Positions 53,854 to 63,958 of a DNA stretch of 64,000 nt are shown here, one piece after another (position 1 is the stretch's first letter; the number at the start of each line of letters is the position of its first letter). The stretch comes from Salinicola aestuarinus (GTDB taxonomy: Bacteria > Pseudomonadota > Gammaproteobacteria > Pseudomonadales > Halomonadaceae). The DNA lies in the NCBI RefSeq assembly GCF_003206645.1, contig NZ_PZJP01000002.1:81834-145833 (forward strand). The letters are read 5' to 3'. The translations under genes were made by a program, and so were the position numbers. The notes beneath the pieces were generated by a model. It searched no databases, was not told where the DNA came from, and worked only from the letters and a program-made list of their open reading frames with translations.

Positions 53854-55002
53854 GTGCCCATTACGCTGCCGGATGCCCCCGTCATTGGTGTGATCGATGT
53901 GGCGGGTGGTGAACGCGAAACCCTGGTCGGTGAGATTGCGCGTCTCGACGTGAGGGTCCGCGTGTCTGAGTCGCTGGCAGCGCTGTCCCCGGACTGCGAT
54001 CTTGTGGTCGCCCACGTTCGAGCCGTCTCTCATCAGGGCTGGGAAAAGCTGACCGCCGGGGCGCCCACCATCGTCGTCAGTGAGAGCCTGCATCACGACG
54101 ACCTGCGTAAGGCGATGGACGCCGGCCTGATTGATTACCTGGTCGAGCCGCTCAAACATCCGGATATCCTGCGTCGGCTGATACGACGCGCGCTCGACCT
54201 CGACCGTCTGGCCAGGGCCCACGAGCAGAGCCGTGCCGAACTGCAGGCGCTGAATCAGCGTCTGGAGGAGCATCTGGAAATCCTGCGCGAGGACCAGCGA
54301 GCGGGCGGTCACGTCCAGCGCAAGCTGCTGCCTCATCAGGGGGTGGAGCACAACGGTGTGCGCTGTGACTACTGGCTGGCGCCATCGCTGTATCTCTCGG
54401 GCGATTTCCTGGATTTCCAGTGCTGTGACAAGCGCTACTCGTTTTTCTATTTTGCGGATGTCGCGGGTCATGGGGCGTCATCGGCGTTCGTGACGGTGCT
54501 GTTGCGATACCTCTGTAGCCGCTGGCTGTCGCAGTGGTCGACACTGCTGCCCGAGGCCTTTCCCTCGCGCTGGCTCGGAGAGCTCAATCGTGAACTGATC
54601 GCCACCGGTATCGGCAAGCACGCTACCGTGTTCGCTGGGGTGCTGGACCACGAGCGACGTTTTCTGCACTATTCGCTCGGCGCGCAGCTACCCATGCCGC
54701 TACTACAGACCGAGACTGAAACAGTCTATCTTGGCGGCAAGGGGCCGCCGGTGGGGTTGTTTCCGGATGTCGAATACCCCATCTTCGGCCGCGCCCTGCC
54801 AGAGCGGTTTCGGCTGTGGTTATGCTCAGACGGTGTACTGGAGTGTTTGCCGTCGACTTCATTGGATGCGCGCCTCAGGGAACTCGAGCAGCGCGTTTCA
54901 CGTTGTACCCGCGTCGATGAGCTGAAGGATGGCTTGGCGCTGGGTGATCAACTCCCGGATGACCTCAGCATGATGACATTGAGCGGTTTCGATCGTGGTT
55001 GA
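53854..55002 (+). CDS. RssB-like PP2C phosphatase with a degenerate receiver domain
   Basis: 382 residues. Residues ~7-115 have a receiver fold but His54 replaces the phospho-acceptor Asp (DLVVAH) and Glu98 the conserved Lys (YLVEPL). A helical linker (~120-165) leads to a PP2C/SpoIIE-type phosphatase with the metal-binding residues in place: LSGDFLDF, DVAGHG, LCSDGV and the final DDLS. In Pseudomonas a similar protein followed by a STAS gene (RssB-RssC) controls RpoS, whereas E. coli RssB has no active phosphatase. GTG 53854 is used; no strong ribosome site. It should dephosphorylate the next gene's product. Confidence 0.8.
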   Translation: MPITLPDAPVIGVIDVAGGERETLVGEIARLDVRVRVSESLAALSPDCDLVVAHVRAVSHQGWEKLTAGAPTIVVSESLHHDDLRKAMDAGLIDYLVEPLKHPDILRRLIRRALDLDRLARAHEQSRAELQALNQRLEEHLEILREDQRAGGHVQRKLLPHQGVEHNGVRCDYWLAPSLYLSGDFLDFQCCDKRYSFFYFADVAGHGASSAFVTVLLRYLCSRWLSQWSTLLPEAFPSRWLGELNRELIATGIGKHATVFAGVLDHERRFLHYSLGAQLPMPLLQTETETVYLGGKGPPVGLFPDVEYPIFGRALPERFRLWLCSDGVLECLPSTSLDARLRELEQRVSRCTRVDELKDGLALGDQLPDDLSMMTLSGFDRG

Positions 55003-55498
55003 AGGACGCATCAAGGCAGCCTTCGACTCGGGCGTGTTCGTACTCAAACTGTGCGGCGACGTCCGACTGACGCTCTGCGCAACGCTGGATGCGCAGGCGC
55101 AGCGCCTGGCCGACCTGCCGGGGTTGCGCGCCGTGATGGTCGACCTTCGTGAGGCCACCAACGTCGATTCAACGGCGCTGGGCTTCCTCGCCAAGGTGGC
55201 GCTCGCCGTTCAGGGTCGCGTCGAGCAGCCGCCGACCATCATCGCCGAGCATCCCGACGTCCTGCACATGCTCGATGTAATGGGATTCGCGCGCTATTTC
55301 ACGCTGGTCGAAGCCCCACTAACCGACCCCCCGGCGCTCGCTGATCTGCCGCCGGTCGAAGCTGACGCCTCGGGGCTTCAGCAGCGGATTCTCGAGGCAC
55401 ATCGCATTCTGATGCAGATGAGCGATCATAACCGCCACGAATTCCAGCCGCTGGTCGAGCTGCTTGAGTCCCAGGCCATGGGGCCCGTATCCCGGTGA
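54995..55498 (+). CDS. STAS-domain anti-sigma factor antagonist (RssC-like)
   Basis: 167 residues: STAS domain at ~1-105 with the phosphorylatable Ser59 in NVDSTALGF, then a C-terminal extension (~120-167) with a helix. Anti-anti-sigma proteins bind an anti-sigma factor when unphosphorylated; a PP2C phosphatase such as the upstream one removes the phosphate. GTG 54995 overlaps the upstream gene by eight bases. No matching anti-sigma kinase is in the window, so the target pathway is inferred. Confidence 0.85.
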   Translation: MVEGRIKAAFDSGVFVLKLCGDVRLTLCATLDAQAQRLADLPGLRAVMVDLREATNVDSTALGFLAKVALAVQGRVEQPPTIIAEHPDVLHMLDVMGFARYFTLVEAPLTDPPALADLPPVEADASGLQQRILEAHRILMQMSDHNRHEFQPLVELLESQAMGPVSR

Positions 55499-55653
55499 CA
55501 AGCGTCCCGCCCTGACGCCGCACGTTATTTCCCTGTTCACCGCTATCACCTACCGTTCGATCGGGTGCCGCCAAGGACCATGATGTCGGTGCCCGGACTC
55601 CAGACGAGCGCAATGACGGTCGTCTGTCATGGTTTCCATTTAGAGGAGGGGGT

Positions 55654-56856
55654 GTGGCTGCTCTGACCGCACGTCGGCTGGCGTTACTCGTCGCCGCCAA
55701 TACGGCGCTGGCGCCGCTGGCCATTGACGCCTACCTGCCCGCGATGCCATCGATCGCGGCCGCCATCGATGCCAGCGTTCATCATACGGAACTGTCACTG
55801 AGCGTCTTTCTGCTGGGGTTCGCGCTGGGCCAGCTGATCTGTGGCCCGCTGTCGGATCGACTCGGGCGCAAGCCGGTGCTGATGACCGGCCTGGTGGTGT
55901 TCCTTTTCGCCAGTCTGGCGCTGACCCAGGTGGGGTCGCTGGCATCGCTCTGGAGCTGGCGGTTCATTCAGGCATTGGGGGGCGGTGCCTGCGTGGTGAA
56001 TTCCGCGGCGATCGTGCGCGACCAGTTCAGCGGTCGTGAGGCCGCGCGCGTCATGTCGACCATGGTCATGATCCTGATGATGGCGCCGCTGGTCGCGCCA
56101 GCGCTAGGCAGTGCGCTGCTGCACCTGGCCGACTGGTGGCTGATCTTCATGTTCCTGGCGGTCTATGCGCTGTTTGTCATCCTCCTGCTTGGACGCTATC
56201 TGCCGGAGACGCACGGCCGGGATCCCGATGCGCCTTCTGCGGGGCAGATACTCAACAACTATCTCAGCGTGCTCAAGCACCGCGAGGCGATGGGGTATAT
56301 CGCTGCGGTATCGATGTCGTTCGCCGGCATGTTCGCCTTCATTACCGGTTCGCCCTATCTCTACATGGAGCACTATGGGCTGTCGTCTGCGCTCTATCCG
56401 TTCGTGTTCGGTGCCAACATTCTGATCATGGCGTCGTCGAACCGGCTCAACATTCGCCTGCTGCGGACGCGAACGCCACAGCAGAATCTGCTGCTGGGCC
56501 TGGGGATCCAGCTGGCGGCGGGGCTGTCGCTGGTGGCCCTTCTGATCACCGGGCTCGACTCCATCTATACCATCGCGCCGATGATGGTGGTGTTCGTGGG
56601 GATGCAGGGGCTGATCAGCCCCAACGCGATGTCCTCGATGCTCGATCACTTTCCGAAGATGAGCGCCACGGCGACAGCGCTGCAGGGCTGTCTTCAATTT
56701 ACCTGTGGCGCAGCGGCGGGGGCACTGGTTGGCGCCTTCGAAATTGCCAGTGCCTGGCCCACGGTGGCCGTGATGCTGTCGGCCACGCTCCTGGGTAATC
56801 TTGCCGTGCGCATCCTGGCAGGCGCTGCGTTGAAAAAGGCCGCGCCGGCCGCGTAG
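55654..56856 (+). CDS. Bcr/CflA family drug exporter (MFS)
   Basis: Twelve-helix proton antiporter of 400 residues. Typical motifs are DAYLPAMP in the first helix, LGQLICGPLSDRLGRKPVL (MFS motif A) and LGGGACVVNSAAIVRD. E. coli Bcr gives bicyclomycin resistance and exports cysteine. GGAGG stands before GTG 55654. Single-gene unit with no regulator beside it; the real substrate is unknown. Confidence 0.9.
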   Translation: MAALTARRLALLVAANTALAPLAIDAYLPAMPSIAAAIDASVHHTELSLSVFLLGFALGQLICGPLSDRLGRKPVLMTGLVVFLFASLALTQVGSLASLWSWRFIQALGGGACVVNSAAIVRDQFSGREAARVMSTMVMILMMAPLVAPALGSALLHLADWWLIFMFLAVYALFVILLLGRYLPETHGRDPDAPSAGQILNNYLSVLKHREAMGYIAAVSMSFAGMFAFITGSPYLYMEHYGLSSALYPFVFGANILIMASSNRLNIRLLRTRTPQQNLLLGLGIQLAAGLSLVALLITGLDSIYTIAPMMVVFVGMQGLISPNAMSSMLDHFPKMSATATALQGCLQFTCGAAAGALVGAFEIASAWPTVAVMLSATLLGNLAVRILAGAALKKAAPAA

Positions 56857-56932
56857 CGTGGCGCCGCCAGGCGCGCTCCTTCCATGAGCATGGCGTTACG
56901 CAAAAGCGTCGTGAATTTACGCGTTCTGACGT

Positions 56933-56950
56933 GTGTCATGTTCCTGTCAT
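56933..56950 (+). promoter_or_regulatory. Pho box 1 (PhoB site)
   Basis: GTGTCATGTTCCTGTCAT: two seven-base units GTGTCAT and CTGTCAT four bases apart, the PhoB consensus arrangement (CTGTCAT, 4, CTGTCAT). It lies ~245 bases before pstS in the 339-base gap 56,857-57,195. Confidence 0.75.
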
Positions 56951-57091
56951 ATCCCTTTGGCAAGGTCGGTGGTGCTGAGGTTGGCGCCCCAAGTGGCGTC
57001 TTTTGATCGGGCCGCAGCATTGCCGATGGCATCGGCAATGCCTGTGTCCCACTCGAGATCGACGGTGACTCAAGTGTCAGTTCCACTGCAG

Positions 57092-57120
57092 GTGTCACAA
57101 AAGTGTCATGCAGCTGACGT
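57092..57120 (+). promoter_or_regulatory. Pho box 2 and probable pstS promoter
   Basis: Three units 11 bases apart: GTGTCAC, GTGTCAT and CTGACGT, the PhoB pattern, with TAATGT (57,120-57,125) close behind as a possible -10 box. PhoB sites normally replace the -35 box. pstS starts at 57,196. The rest of the gap is non-coding. Confidence 0.75.
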
Positions 57121-57195
57121 AATGTGATCTCCAAGATTTCGAACCTTCGCAGAGTCGTTCTCGCTACGCATTCAAGGTGGAAACAGGATATCGCT

Positions 57196-58236
57196 ATGCT
57201 CAAACATGTCTTCGCAACGCTCATCTCCGGCTCGCTCGTCATTGCCGCCAGCGCTCAGGCGCAGGACGCCATCACCGGTGCCGGTGCCACCTTCCCGTAC
57301 CCGGTGTACTCCCAGTGGGCGGATGCGTACCAGGATGAGTCCGGCATCGGCCTGAACTATCAGGCGATCGGCTCCGGTGGCGGCATTCAGCAGATCGTCG
57401 CCAAGACGGTCACTTTCGGCGCCAGTGATGCGCCGATGACCAAGGAAGAGCTCGACAAGAATGGCCTGATGCAGTGGCCGATGGTAATGGGGGGCGTCGT
57501 TGCCGCTTTCCATATCGACGGATTCGATGGCGAGTCGTTGAACCTCGACGGCGACACGCTGGCCGATATCTACCTGGGCAATATCACCAACTGGAACGAC
57601 GACGCGATCGCCGAGCTGAACCCGGATGTCGAGCTGCCTGACGCGCAGATCACGCCGGTCTATCGCGCCGAAGGTTCGGGCACCAACTTCCTGTTCACCA
57701 ACTACCTCTCCAAGGTGAGCGAAGACTTCGCCAGTACCGTGGGTGAAGGCAAGTCTGTGGCATGGCCCGCCGGTGTCGGTGCCAAGGCGAATGCCGGTGT
57801 CGCCAGCCAGATCGGCAGCACCAACGGGGCGATTGGTTACGTCGAGTATGCCTACGCTGCGCAGAACGAGCTGAGCCTGGTCCACCTCGAGAACAGCGAC
57901 GGTAATGTCGTCGAGCCGAGCATGGAGTCCTTCATGGCGGCGGCGGGCAACGCCGAATGGCAGGACGCACCGGGCATGTACCTGGTGCTGACCGATCAGC
58001 CGGGCGCTGACAGCTGGCCGATCACCGGCGCCTCTTTCATCCTGATGCACAAAGAAGTTCAGGACGCGGAAGCCGCCAACCAAGCGCTCAAGTTCTTCGA
58101 CTGGGCTTACAGCAACGGTAACGAGATGGCGCAGGAACTGGATTACGTGCCGATGCCGGACAACGTTGCCGACATGGTTCGCGACAGCTGGAGCGACATC
58201 CAGGGGCCGAACGGCGACGCCGTCTGGAACCAGTAA
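57196..58236 (+). CDS. pstS: Phosphate-binding protein PstS
   Basis: Periplasmic receptor of the high-affinity phosphate ABC transporter. 346 residues: signal peptide at 1-22 (ending SAQAQ), then AITGAGATFPYPVYSQW, TFGASDAPMT and VYRAEGSGTNFLFTNYLS, which hold the phosphate contacts. ATG 57196 has AGGA about nine bases upstream. It leads pstSCAB behind two Pho boxes, so it should be induced when phosphate is scarce. A strong hairpin after the gene (58,251-58,284) may leave more pstS than pstCAB message. Confidence 0.96.
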   Translation: MLKHVFATLISGSLVIAASAQAQDAITGAGATFPYPVYSQWADAYQDESGIGLNYQAIGSGGGIQQIVAKTVTFGASDAPMTKEELDKNGLMQWPMVMGGVVAAFHIDGFDGESLNLDGDTLADIYLGNITNWNDDAIAELNPDVELPDAQITPVYRAEGSGTNFLFTNYLSKVSEDFASTVGEGKSVAWPAGVGAKANAGVASQIGSTNGAIGYVEYAYAAQNELSLVHLENSDGNVVEPSMESFMAAAGNAEWQDAPGMYLVLTDQPGADSWPITGASFILMHKEVQDAEAANQALKFFDWAYSNGNEMAQELDYVPMPDNVADMVRDSWSDIQGPNGDAVWNQ

Positions 58237-58250
58237 CTCCCGAAGTAAAG

Positions 58251-58284
58251 CCGCGGCGGGAGTGGGTGACCACTTCCGCCGCGG
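58251..58284 (+). terminator. Hairpin between pstS and pstC
   Basis: A 15-base stem (one G-T pair) with a GTGA loop and no T tract. In E. coli a similar structure stops exonucleases and gives excess pstS message. Read-through must occur for pstCAB, so it is an attenuator or stabiliser rather than a full terminator. Confidence 0.6.
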
Positions 58285-58341
58285 TGTCGTATAGAGTGCC
58301 GCCGTAAGAGCGGCCTTGCAGCAAGCCCACGAGGAAACACC

Positions 58342-59283
58342 ATGGCCACCACTAACTCGGCTGGAACAGGCAGTGGACTGGGGCATCTCAGCGAGGCGAT
58401 GCACAAGCGCCTGCGCCGCAAGGCGCAAATCGATGTGTGGTTCGAGCGTGTCCTTTTCGGCTTCGCTCTTGCCGTGCTGCTGCTGCTCGGGGCGATCATC
58501 GCATCGCTGATGGTATCGAGCTGGCCGGCACTCCAGCGCTATGGCGTGGACTTCTTTACCGAGAATCGCTGGGCAGCCAACGTCGAGGTGTTCGGCGCGC
58601 TACCCGCCATCTACGGCACACTGCTGACGTCGATCATCGCGATCGTCATCGCCGTGCCCATCTCTTTCGGCATCGCCATCTTCCTGACCGAGCGTTGCCC
58701 CGGATTCCTCCGTCAGCCGTTGAGCACGCTCATCGAGCTGCTGGCCGGTATCCCTTCGATCATTTACGGCATGTGGGGCATGGAGGTTCTGGCGCCGCTG
58801 CTGAGAACCTGGTTTCCCGATGTCTTTCCTGCCGGCACCGGACTGACGACCGCCGGCATTATCCTTGCGGTGATGATCATCCCGTTCATCACTGCCGTCA
58901 GCCGTGACGTCATCAATACGGTGCCTTCCGTCATGCGCGAGTCCGCCTATGGACTGGGTTGCACCACCTGGGAGGTGGCGCGCCAGGTGATCCTGCCGTC
59001 GGTCAAGGGCGGATTGGTCGGTGGTGTGGTGCTGGGGCTGGGTCGTGCCCTTGGCGAAACCATGGCCGTGACTTTTGTCATCGGCAACAACCTCTTCCTG
59101 AATCCAACGTTGACCGGGCAGGGCACGTCGATCGCTGCGCTGATCGCCAATCAGTTCTCGGAGTCGGACGGTACCCAGCGCTCGGCACTGCTGGCGCTCG
59201 GTCTGATTCTGTTCCTGATCACCTTTGCCGTGCTGGCGTTCGCGCGCTATCTGCTGCGCAACAGCACCGGCCGCCACGCCTGA
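58342..59283 (+). CDS. pstC: Phosphate ABC transporter permease PstC
   Basis: 313 residues with six membrane helices and the permease EAA loop (ESAYGLGCTTWEVARQVILPSVKGG). GSxP-like region IELLAGIPSIIYGMWG is the family's. Inner-membrane partner of PstA; ATG 58342 has GAGGAAAC upstream. E. coli PstC is 319. Confidence 0.95.
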   Translation: MATTNSAGTGSGLGHLSEAMHKRLRRKAQIDVWFERVLFGFALAVLLLLGAIIASLMVSSWPALQRYGVDFFTENRWAANVEVFGALPAIYGTLLTSIIAIVIAVPISFGIAIFLTERCPGFLRQPLSTLIELLAGIPSIIYGMWGMEVLAPLLRTWFPDVFPAGTGLTTAGIILAVMIIPFITAVSRDVINTVPSVMRESAYGLGCTTWEVARQVILPSVKGGLVGGVVLGLGRALGETMAVTFVIGNNLFLNPTLTGQGTSIAALIANQFSESDGTQRSALLALGLILFLITFAVLAFARYLLRNSTGRHA

Positions 59284-59298
59284 ATCGGAGTGCATGCA

Positions 59299-60150
59299 AT
59301 GAATACGACGACGACTCCGCTCTATCGCCGCCGCAAACGGCGGAATCAGGTCGTGATGGCCGCCTGTCTGGTCGCGACCGGTATCGGGTTTCTGTTTCTG
59401 TTCGCGATCCTGTTCACGCTCGTGAGCAAGGGCATAAGCTCTATCTCGCTGTCTATCTTTACCGAGCGCACGCGCATGACCGACGGCGGTCTGGGTAACG
59501 CCATCTGGGGGACGCTGGTGATGACGTCGGTCGCCACCGTCTTCGGTACGATTATCGGCGTTGCCGCCGGGACCTGGCTCGCCGAGTACGGCGGAAAGCG
59601 CAAGACGGCGAAGGTCATCCGCTTCATCAACGACGTGCTGCTCTCCGCGCCCTCGATCATCGTCGGGCTGTTCATCTACGCCGTGGTGGTCGTGCCGATG
59701 GGCAATTTCTCGGCCTGGGCTGGCGTACTGTCACTGACGGTCATCATCGTGCCGGTGGTGATTCGCTCCACTGAGGACATGATGCAGCTGATCCCCAATT
59801 CGCTGCGCGAAGCAGCGGCGGCGCTGGGCGCCCACCGCTGGTGGATCATCGTTCGCGTCTGCTATAGCGGCGCCCGGGCCGGCATCATGACGGGCATTCT
59901 GCTGGGATTCGCCCGCATCAGCGGGGAGACAGCGCCTTTGCTGTTTACTTCACTGAACTCGAATCAGTGGAATTTCTTCCAGCTCAACAACGAGATGGCC
60001 AACCTGCCGATGACGATCTATCAGAACATGACGATCAACGCCTTTATTCCTGATCTCGTCTCTCTCGCTTGGGCCGGTGCGCTGATCCTCACCGCCGCTA
60101 TCCTGATTCTCAATATCGCGGCGCGCTATTTTTCGCGCCAGCGCTCCTGA
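59299..60150 (+). CDS. pstA: Phosphate ABC transporter permease PstA
   Basis: 283 residues, six membrane helices, EAA loop [27 protein letters not shown], and the [12 protein letters not shown] segment typical of PstA. GGAG lies eight bases before ATG 59299; the GTG at 59290 is discounted. It forms the channel with PstC. Confidence 0.95.
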   Translation: MNTTTTPLYRRRKRRNQVVMAACLVATGIGFLFLFAILFTLVSKGISSISLSIFTERTRMTDGGLGNAIWGTLVMTSVATVFGTIIGVAAGTWLAEYGGKRKTAKVIRFINDVLLSAPSIIVGLFIYAVVVVPMGNFSAWAGVLSLTVIIVPVVIRSTEDMMQLIPNSLREAAAALGAHRWWIIVRVCYSGARAGIMTGILLGFARISGETAPLLFTSLNSNQWNFFQLNNEMANLPMTIYQNMTINAFIPDLVSLAWAGALILTAAILILNIAARYFSRQRS

Positions 60151-60170
60151 TCTTTCGTCACGAGACCGCC

Positions 60171-60992
60171 ATGAACGCTGATCTTAAAGTCAAAGCAGAG
60201 CACGCAGCCCCTTCGGCATCGACGGCTCGGGAAACCGCCGCGACCAAGCTCAAAGTCGAAAACCTGAGTCTCAACTACGGTAAGTTTCAGGCGCTGAACG
60301 ACATTTCGATGGAGATACCGGAGCACCAGGTGACGGCCTTCATTGGGCCGTCGGGGTGCGGGAAATCGACCCTGATCCGCTGCTTCAACCGCATTCACGA
60401 TCTCTACGAGGGGATCAGCACGCAGGGTAAGATCCTGCTCGATCAGCGGGACATCTACGATGCTAAGGTCGATCTCAACCTGCTGCGCTCACGGGTCGGC
60501 ATGGTCTTTCAGAAGCCGACGCCGTTTCCGATGACCGTGTTCGACAACGTTGCCTTCGGGATTCGCCTGTACGAGAAGCTCTCTTCCCGAGAGCTCGAGG
60601 AGCGTGTCGAGTGGGCGCTGCGCCAGGCGGCGCTGTGGGAAGAGGTCAAGGACAAGCTGAAGCACAGCGGTCAGGCGCTCTCGGGCGGGCAGCAGCAGCG
60701 GCTTTGCATTGCGCGCACGATCGCCGTCAAACCCGAGGTCATCCTGCTGGACGAGCCCACCTCGGCGCTCGATCCGATCTCAACGGGATATATCGAGGAT
60801 CTCATCAACGAGCTCAAGAAGAACTACACCATCGTGATCGTGACGCACAACATGCAGCAAGCGGCCAGGATCTCCGACATCACGGCTTTCATGTATCTCG
60901 GTAGCCTGATCGAGTGTGACGACACCACCAAGATCTTCACCCAGCCGAAAGAGTCCCGCACCGAGGACTACATCACGGGTCGCTACGGCTAG
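60171..60992 (+). CDS. pstB: Phosphate ABC transporter ATP-binding protein PstB
   Basis: 273 residues. Walker [10 protein letters not shown], signature LSGGQQQR, Walker [13 protein letters not shown], and the PstB-type switch region. A ~24-residue N-terminal extension rich in Ala and Lys precedes the ABC domain (real start ATG 60171). phoU, which usually follows pstB, is not found here. A hairpin without T tract follows (61,029-61,060). Confidence 0.96.
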   Translation: MNADLKVKAEHAAPSASTARETAATKLKVENLSLNYGKFQALNDISMEIPEHQVTAFIGPSGCGKSTLIRCFNRIHDLYEGISTQGKILLDQRDIYDAKVDLNLLRSRVGMVFQKPTPFPMTVFDNVAFGIRLYEKLSSRELEERVEWALRQAALWEEVKDKLKHSGQALSGGQQQRLCIARTIAVKPEVILLDEPTSALDPISTGYIEDLINELKKNYTIVIVTHNMQQAARISDITAFMYLGSLIECDDTTKIFTQPKESRTEDYITGRYG

Positions 60993-61028
60993 CGGATACG
61001 AGCGTTTGCGAGTGAACCCGGATAGAGA

Positions 61029-61060
61029 CTGCCCCCGTTAGCTTGCGCTGACGGGGGCAG
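61029..61060 (+). terminator. Hairpin after pstSCAB
   Basis: CTGCCCCCGTTAGC, loop TTGC, and the reverse complement with one T-G pair: a 14-base stem, but no T run. It lies 36 bases after pstB and probably ends the operon. The remaining gap up to 61,202 holds no gene. Confidence 0.55.
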
Positions 61061-61202
61061 TGTCGTTGATACGCGTCGTTATCCATCCCCCGCCAGCGGG
61101 ATTCAGACTCAGCGGTAGGGAAGGAGAGTGAGGCTAGACGTGAATCAACGTGGCCAAGAGAGGATCGTGGTAAGGTCGAACGCTCGATGACGCGTCACAA
61201 GG

Positions 61203-62312
61203 ATGGACGATCTCATGGTTCCCGGGCAGGACAACGCTTTTCGTAACATACCCTTCAATCTGATACTGATTTTGGCGTCGTTGACGGTCATTATCGCGGG
61301 CATTCGTGCCGCCGAGGGCATCATCATTCCGTTGCTGCTGTCGGTATTCATTGCCGTCATCTGCGCGTCGCCGGTGCACTGGCTTTACCGACGCGGCATG
61401 AACTCCTATGCCGCGGTGCTCATCACCCTGCTGATTCTCGGCGGTCTGATGGCGTTGTTCGGCACGCTGCTGGGCAACAGCTTCGCCATGTTCATGGAGA
61501 ACTGGCCCCAGATGCAGCGGCAGTTGGAAGGGCATTACCTTTCGCTGCTTCAGTGGTTTGCCAACCAGGGCCTGTCGGTGTCACCGGAGGAGCTCTCCGA
61601 GATGATGGATGGATCGGAGGAGCAGGGTTGGGCGGCAACCTTCATCAGCGGACTCGGGGTGGTGCTATCGCAGAGCCTGGTGATCCTGCTGCTGGTGAAT
61701 TTCATGCTGTTCGAAACGCTCGACTTTCGCCAGAAGGTGGCGAGGGCGTTGAGCAATCCCGGACCCAGCCTCGAGCGTTTCACCGAGTTCAGCTACAACT
61801 TGAAGCGCTACATGGCCGTGAAGACCGTGATCAGTTTGATTACCGGGGTGCTCGTGGTGCTGTCGGCCTGGCTGGTGGGGGTCCAGTTCGCGCTGATGTG
61901 GGGCGCCCTTGCCTTCATCATGAACTACATTCCCAACATCGGATCGTTTCTGGCGGCGATTCCGCCAGTGCTGTTGACGCTGGCGATGCCGGAAGGGGGA
62001 ATTGTTCAGGCCTTGAGTCTTGCGGGCTGCTATCTGGCGATCAATTTCATTCTGGGCAACCTGATCGAGCCACGGATCATGGGCAAAGCCATGGGCCTTT
62101 CGACGCTCGTGGCGTTTCTGTCGCTGGTGGTGTGGGGATGGATGCTGGGTCCGGTCGGCATGCTGCTGTCGGTGCCGTTGACGATGACCTTGAAGATCGC
62201 GCTCGAAAGTCACCCCGAGACGCGCTGGATTGCCAAAATGCTTGGCCCTTCAGAGCATCGCCGGATGCGACAGCGTCGGGCACGCGAGGCGCTCAACGAG
62301 CTCGAGGAGTAG
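61203..62312 (+). CDS. AI-2E family transporter (PerM/TqsA type)
   Basis: 369 residues, about eight membrane helices with a soluble part at ~95-150. The family name comes from E. coli TqsA, proposed to export autoinducer-2; other members are sodium-proton antiporters or have no known substrate. The conserved block WGALAFIMNYIPNIGSFLAAIPP near residue 240 and GNLIEPRIMGKAMGLSTLVA near residue 285 are typical. ATG 61203 or ATG 61215 can start the gene; the second has a better-spaced AAGGA. Confidence 0.88.
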   Translation: MDDLMVPGQDNAFRNIPFNLILILASLTVIIAGIRAAEGIIIPLLLSVFIAVICASPVHWLYRRGMNSYAAVLITLLILGGLMALFGTLLGNSFAMFMENWPQMQRQLEGHYLSLLQWFANQGLSVSPEELSEMMDGSEEQGWAATFISGLGVVLSQSLVILLLVNFMLFETLDFRQKVARALSNPGPSLERFTEFSYNLKRYMAVKTVISLITGVLVVLSAWLVGVQFALMWGALAFIMNYIPNIGSFLAAIPPVLLTLAMPEGGIVQALSLAGCYLAINFILGNLIEPRIMGKAMGLSTLVAFLSLVVWGWMLGPVGMLLSVPLTMTLKIALESHPETRWIAKMLGPSEHRRMRQRRAREALNELEE

Positions 62313-62379
62313 CTGTAATGACACGATCGATGAGCAAGCGAGAGGGGCGAGGATAGCGCTCGATTCACAGTCGCCAATG

Positions 62380-62411
62380 AAAAAAGCCGTGCTCATCGCA
62401 CGGCTTTTTTT
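62380..62411. terminator. Bidirectional terminator between the AI-2E permease gene and trxA
   Basis: AAAAAAGCCGTGC, loop TCATC, then the complement ending in seven T; reads as a terminator on both strands for the converging genes. Confidence 0.92.
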
Positions 62412-62429
62412 CATTCATCGACGGGGCTA

Positions 62430-62753
62430 TCAGCCATTCTGTTCGATGAACTGGGTAAGCTGAGACTTGGACTGAGCGCCGACCAGCGACGCCACCTTGG
62501 CACCGGACTTGAACAGCATCACGGTGGGAACGCCGCGCACACCATGTTCGGAGGCGATCTCGGGGGCGTCGTCGACGTTGACGCTGACCACCTTGAGGTC
62601 ATCGGCTTGTTCACTGGCGACTTCATCGACAACCGGGGCCATCATCTTGCAGGGGCCGCACCACGGTGCCCAGAACTTGAGCAGCACCGGCTTTTCGGAT
62701 TTGAGCACTTCTTGCTCGAAGTTCGCATTGGTGACATCGACACTATGAGACAT
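62430..62753 (-). CDS. trxA: Thioredoxin 1
   Basis: Reduces disulfides in the cytoplasm, including ribonucleotide reductase and methionine sulfoxide reductase. 107 residues, with the active site WCGPC (Cys32, Cys35) and the conserved GVRGVPTVMLF. E. coli TrxA is 109. ATG 62753 has AAGGAG upstream; the frame stays open upstream without support. It is divergent from cysB. Confidence 0.97.
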   Translation of the reverse strand: MSHSVDVTNANFEQEVLKSEKPVLLKFWAPWCGPCKMMAPVVDEVASEQADDLKVVSVNVDDAPEIASEHGVRGVPTVMLFKSGAKVASLVGAQSKSQLTQFIEQNG

Positions 62754-62947
62754 GAGATTGACTCCTTGATACGTTGCGCTCTGCGAGCTCATGGGGCGAT
62801 GTTAGCCCCTGCCAAGAGCAGTGGCAAACTGCCGAGTCAATCGCAACGATAGCTACCGGTTATTAAAGGATGGATTTTAATTCCCTGATAACGCCTCCCG
62901 TCGGCTTCACGGCGCGGTTCTTATTGCGTAAAGTAATGCAAAAGTGA

Positions 62948-63958
<1,011 letters not shown>

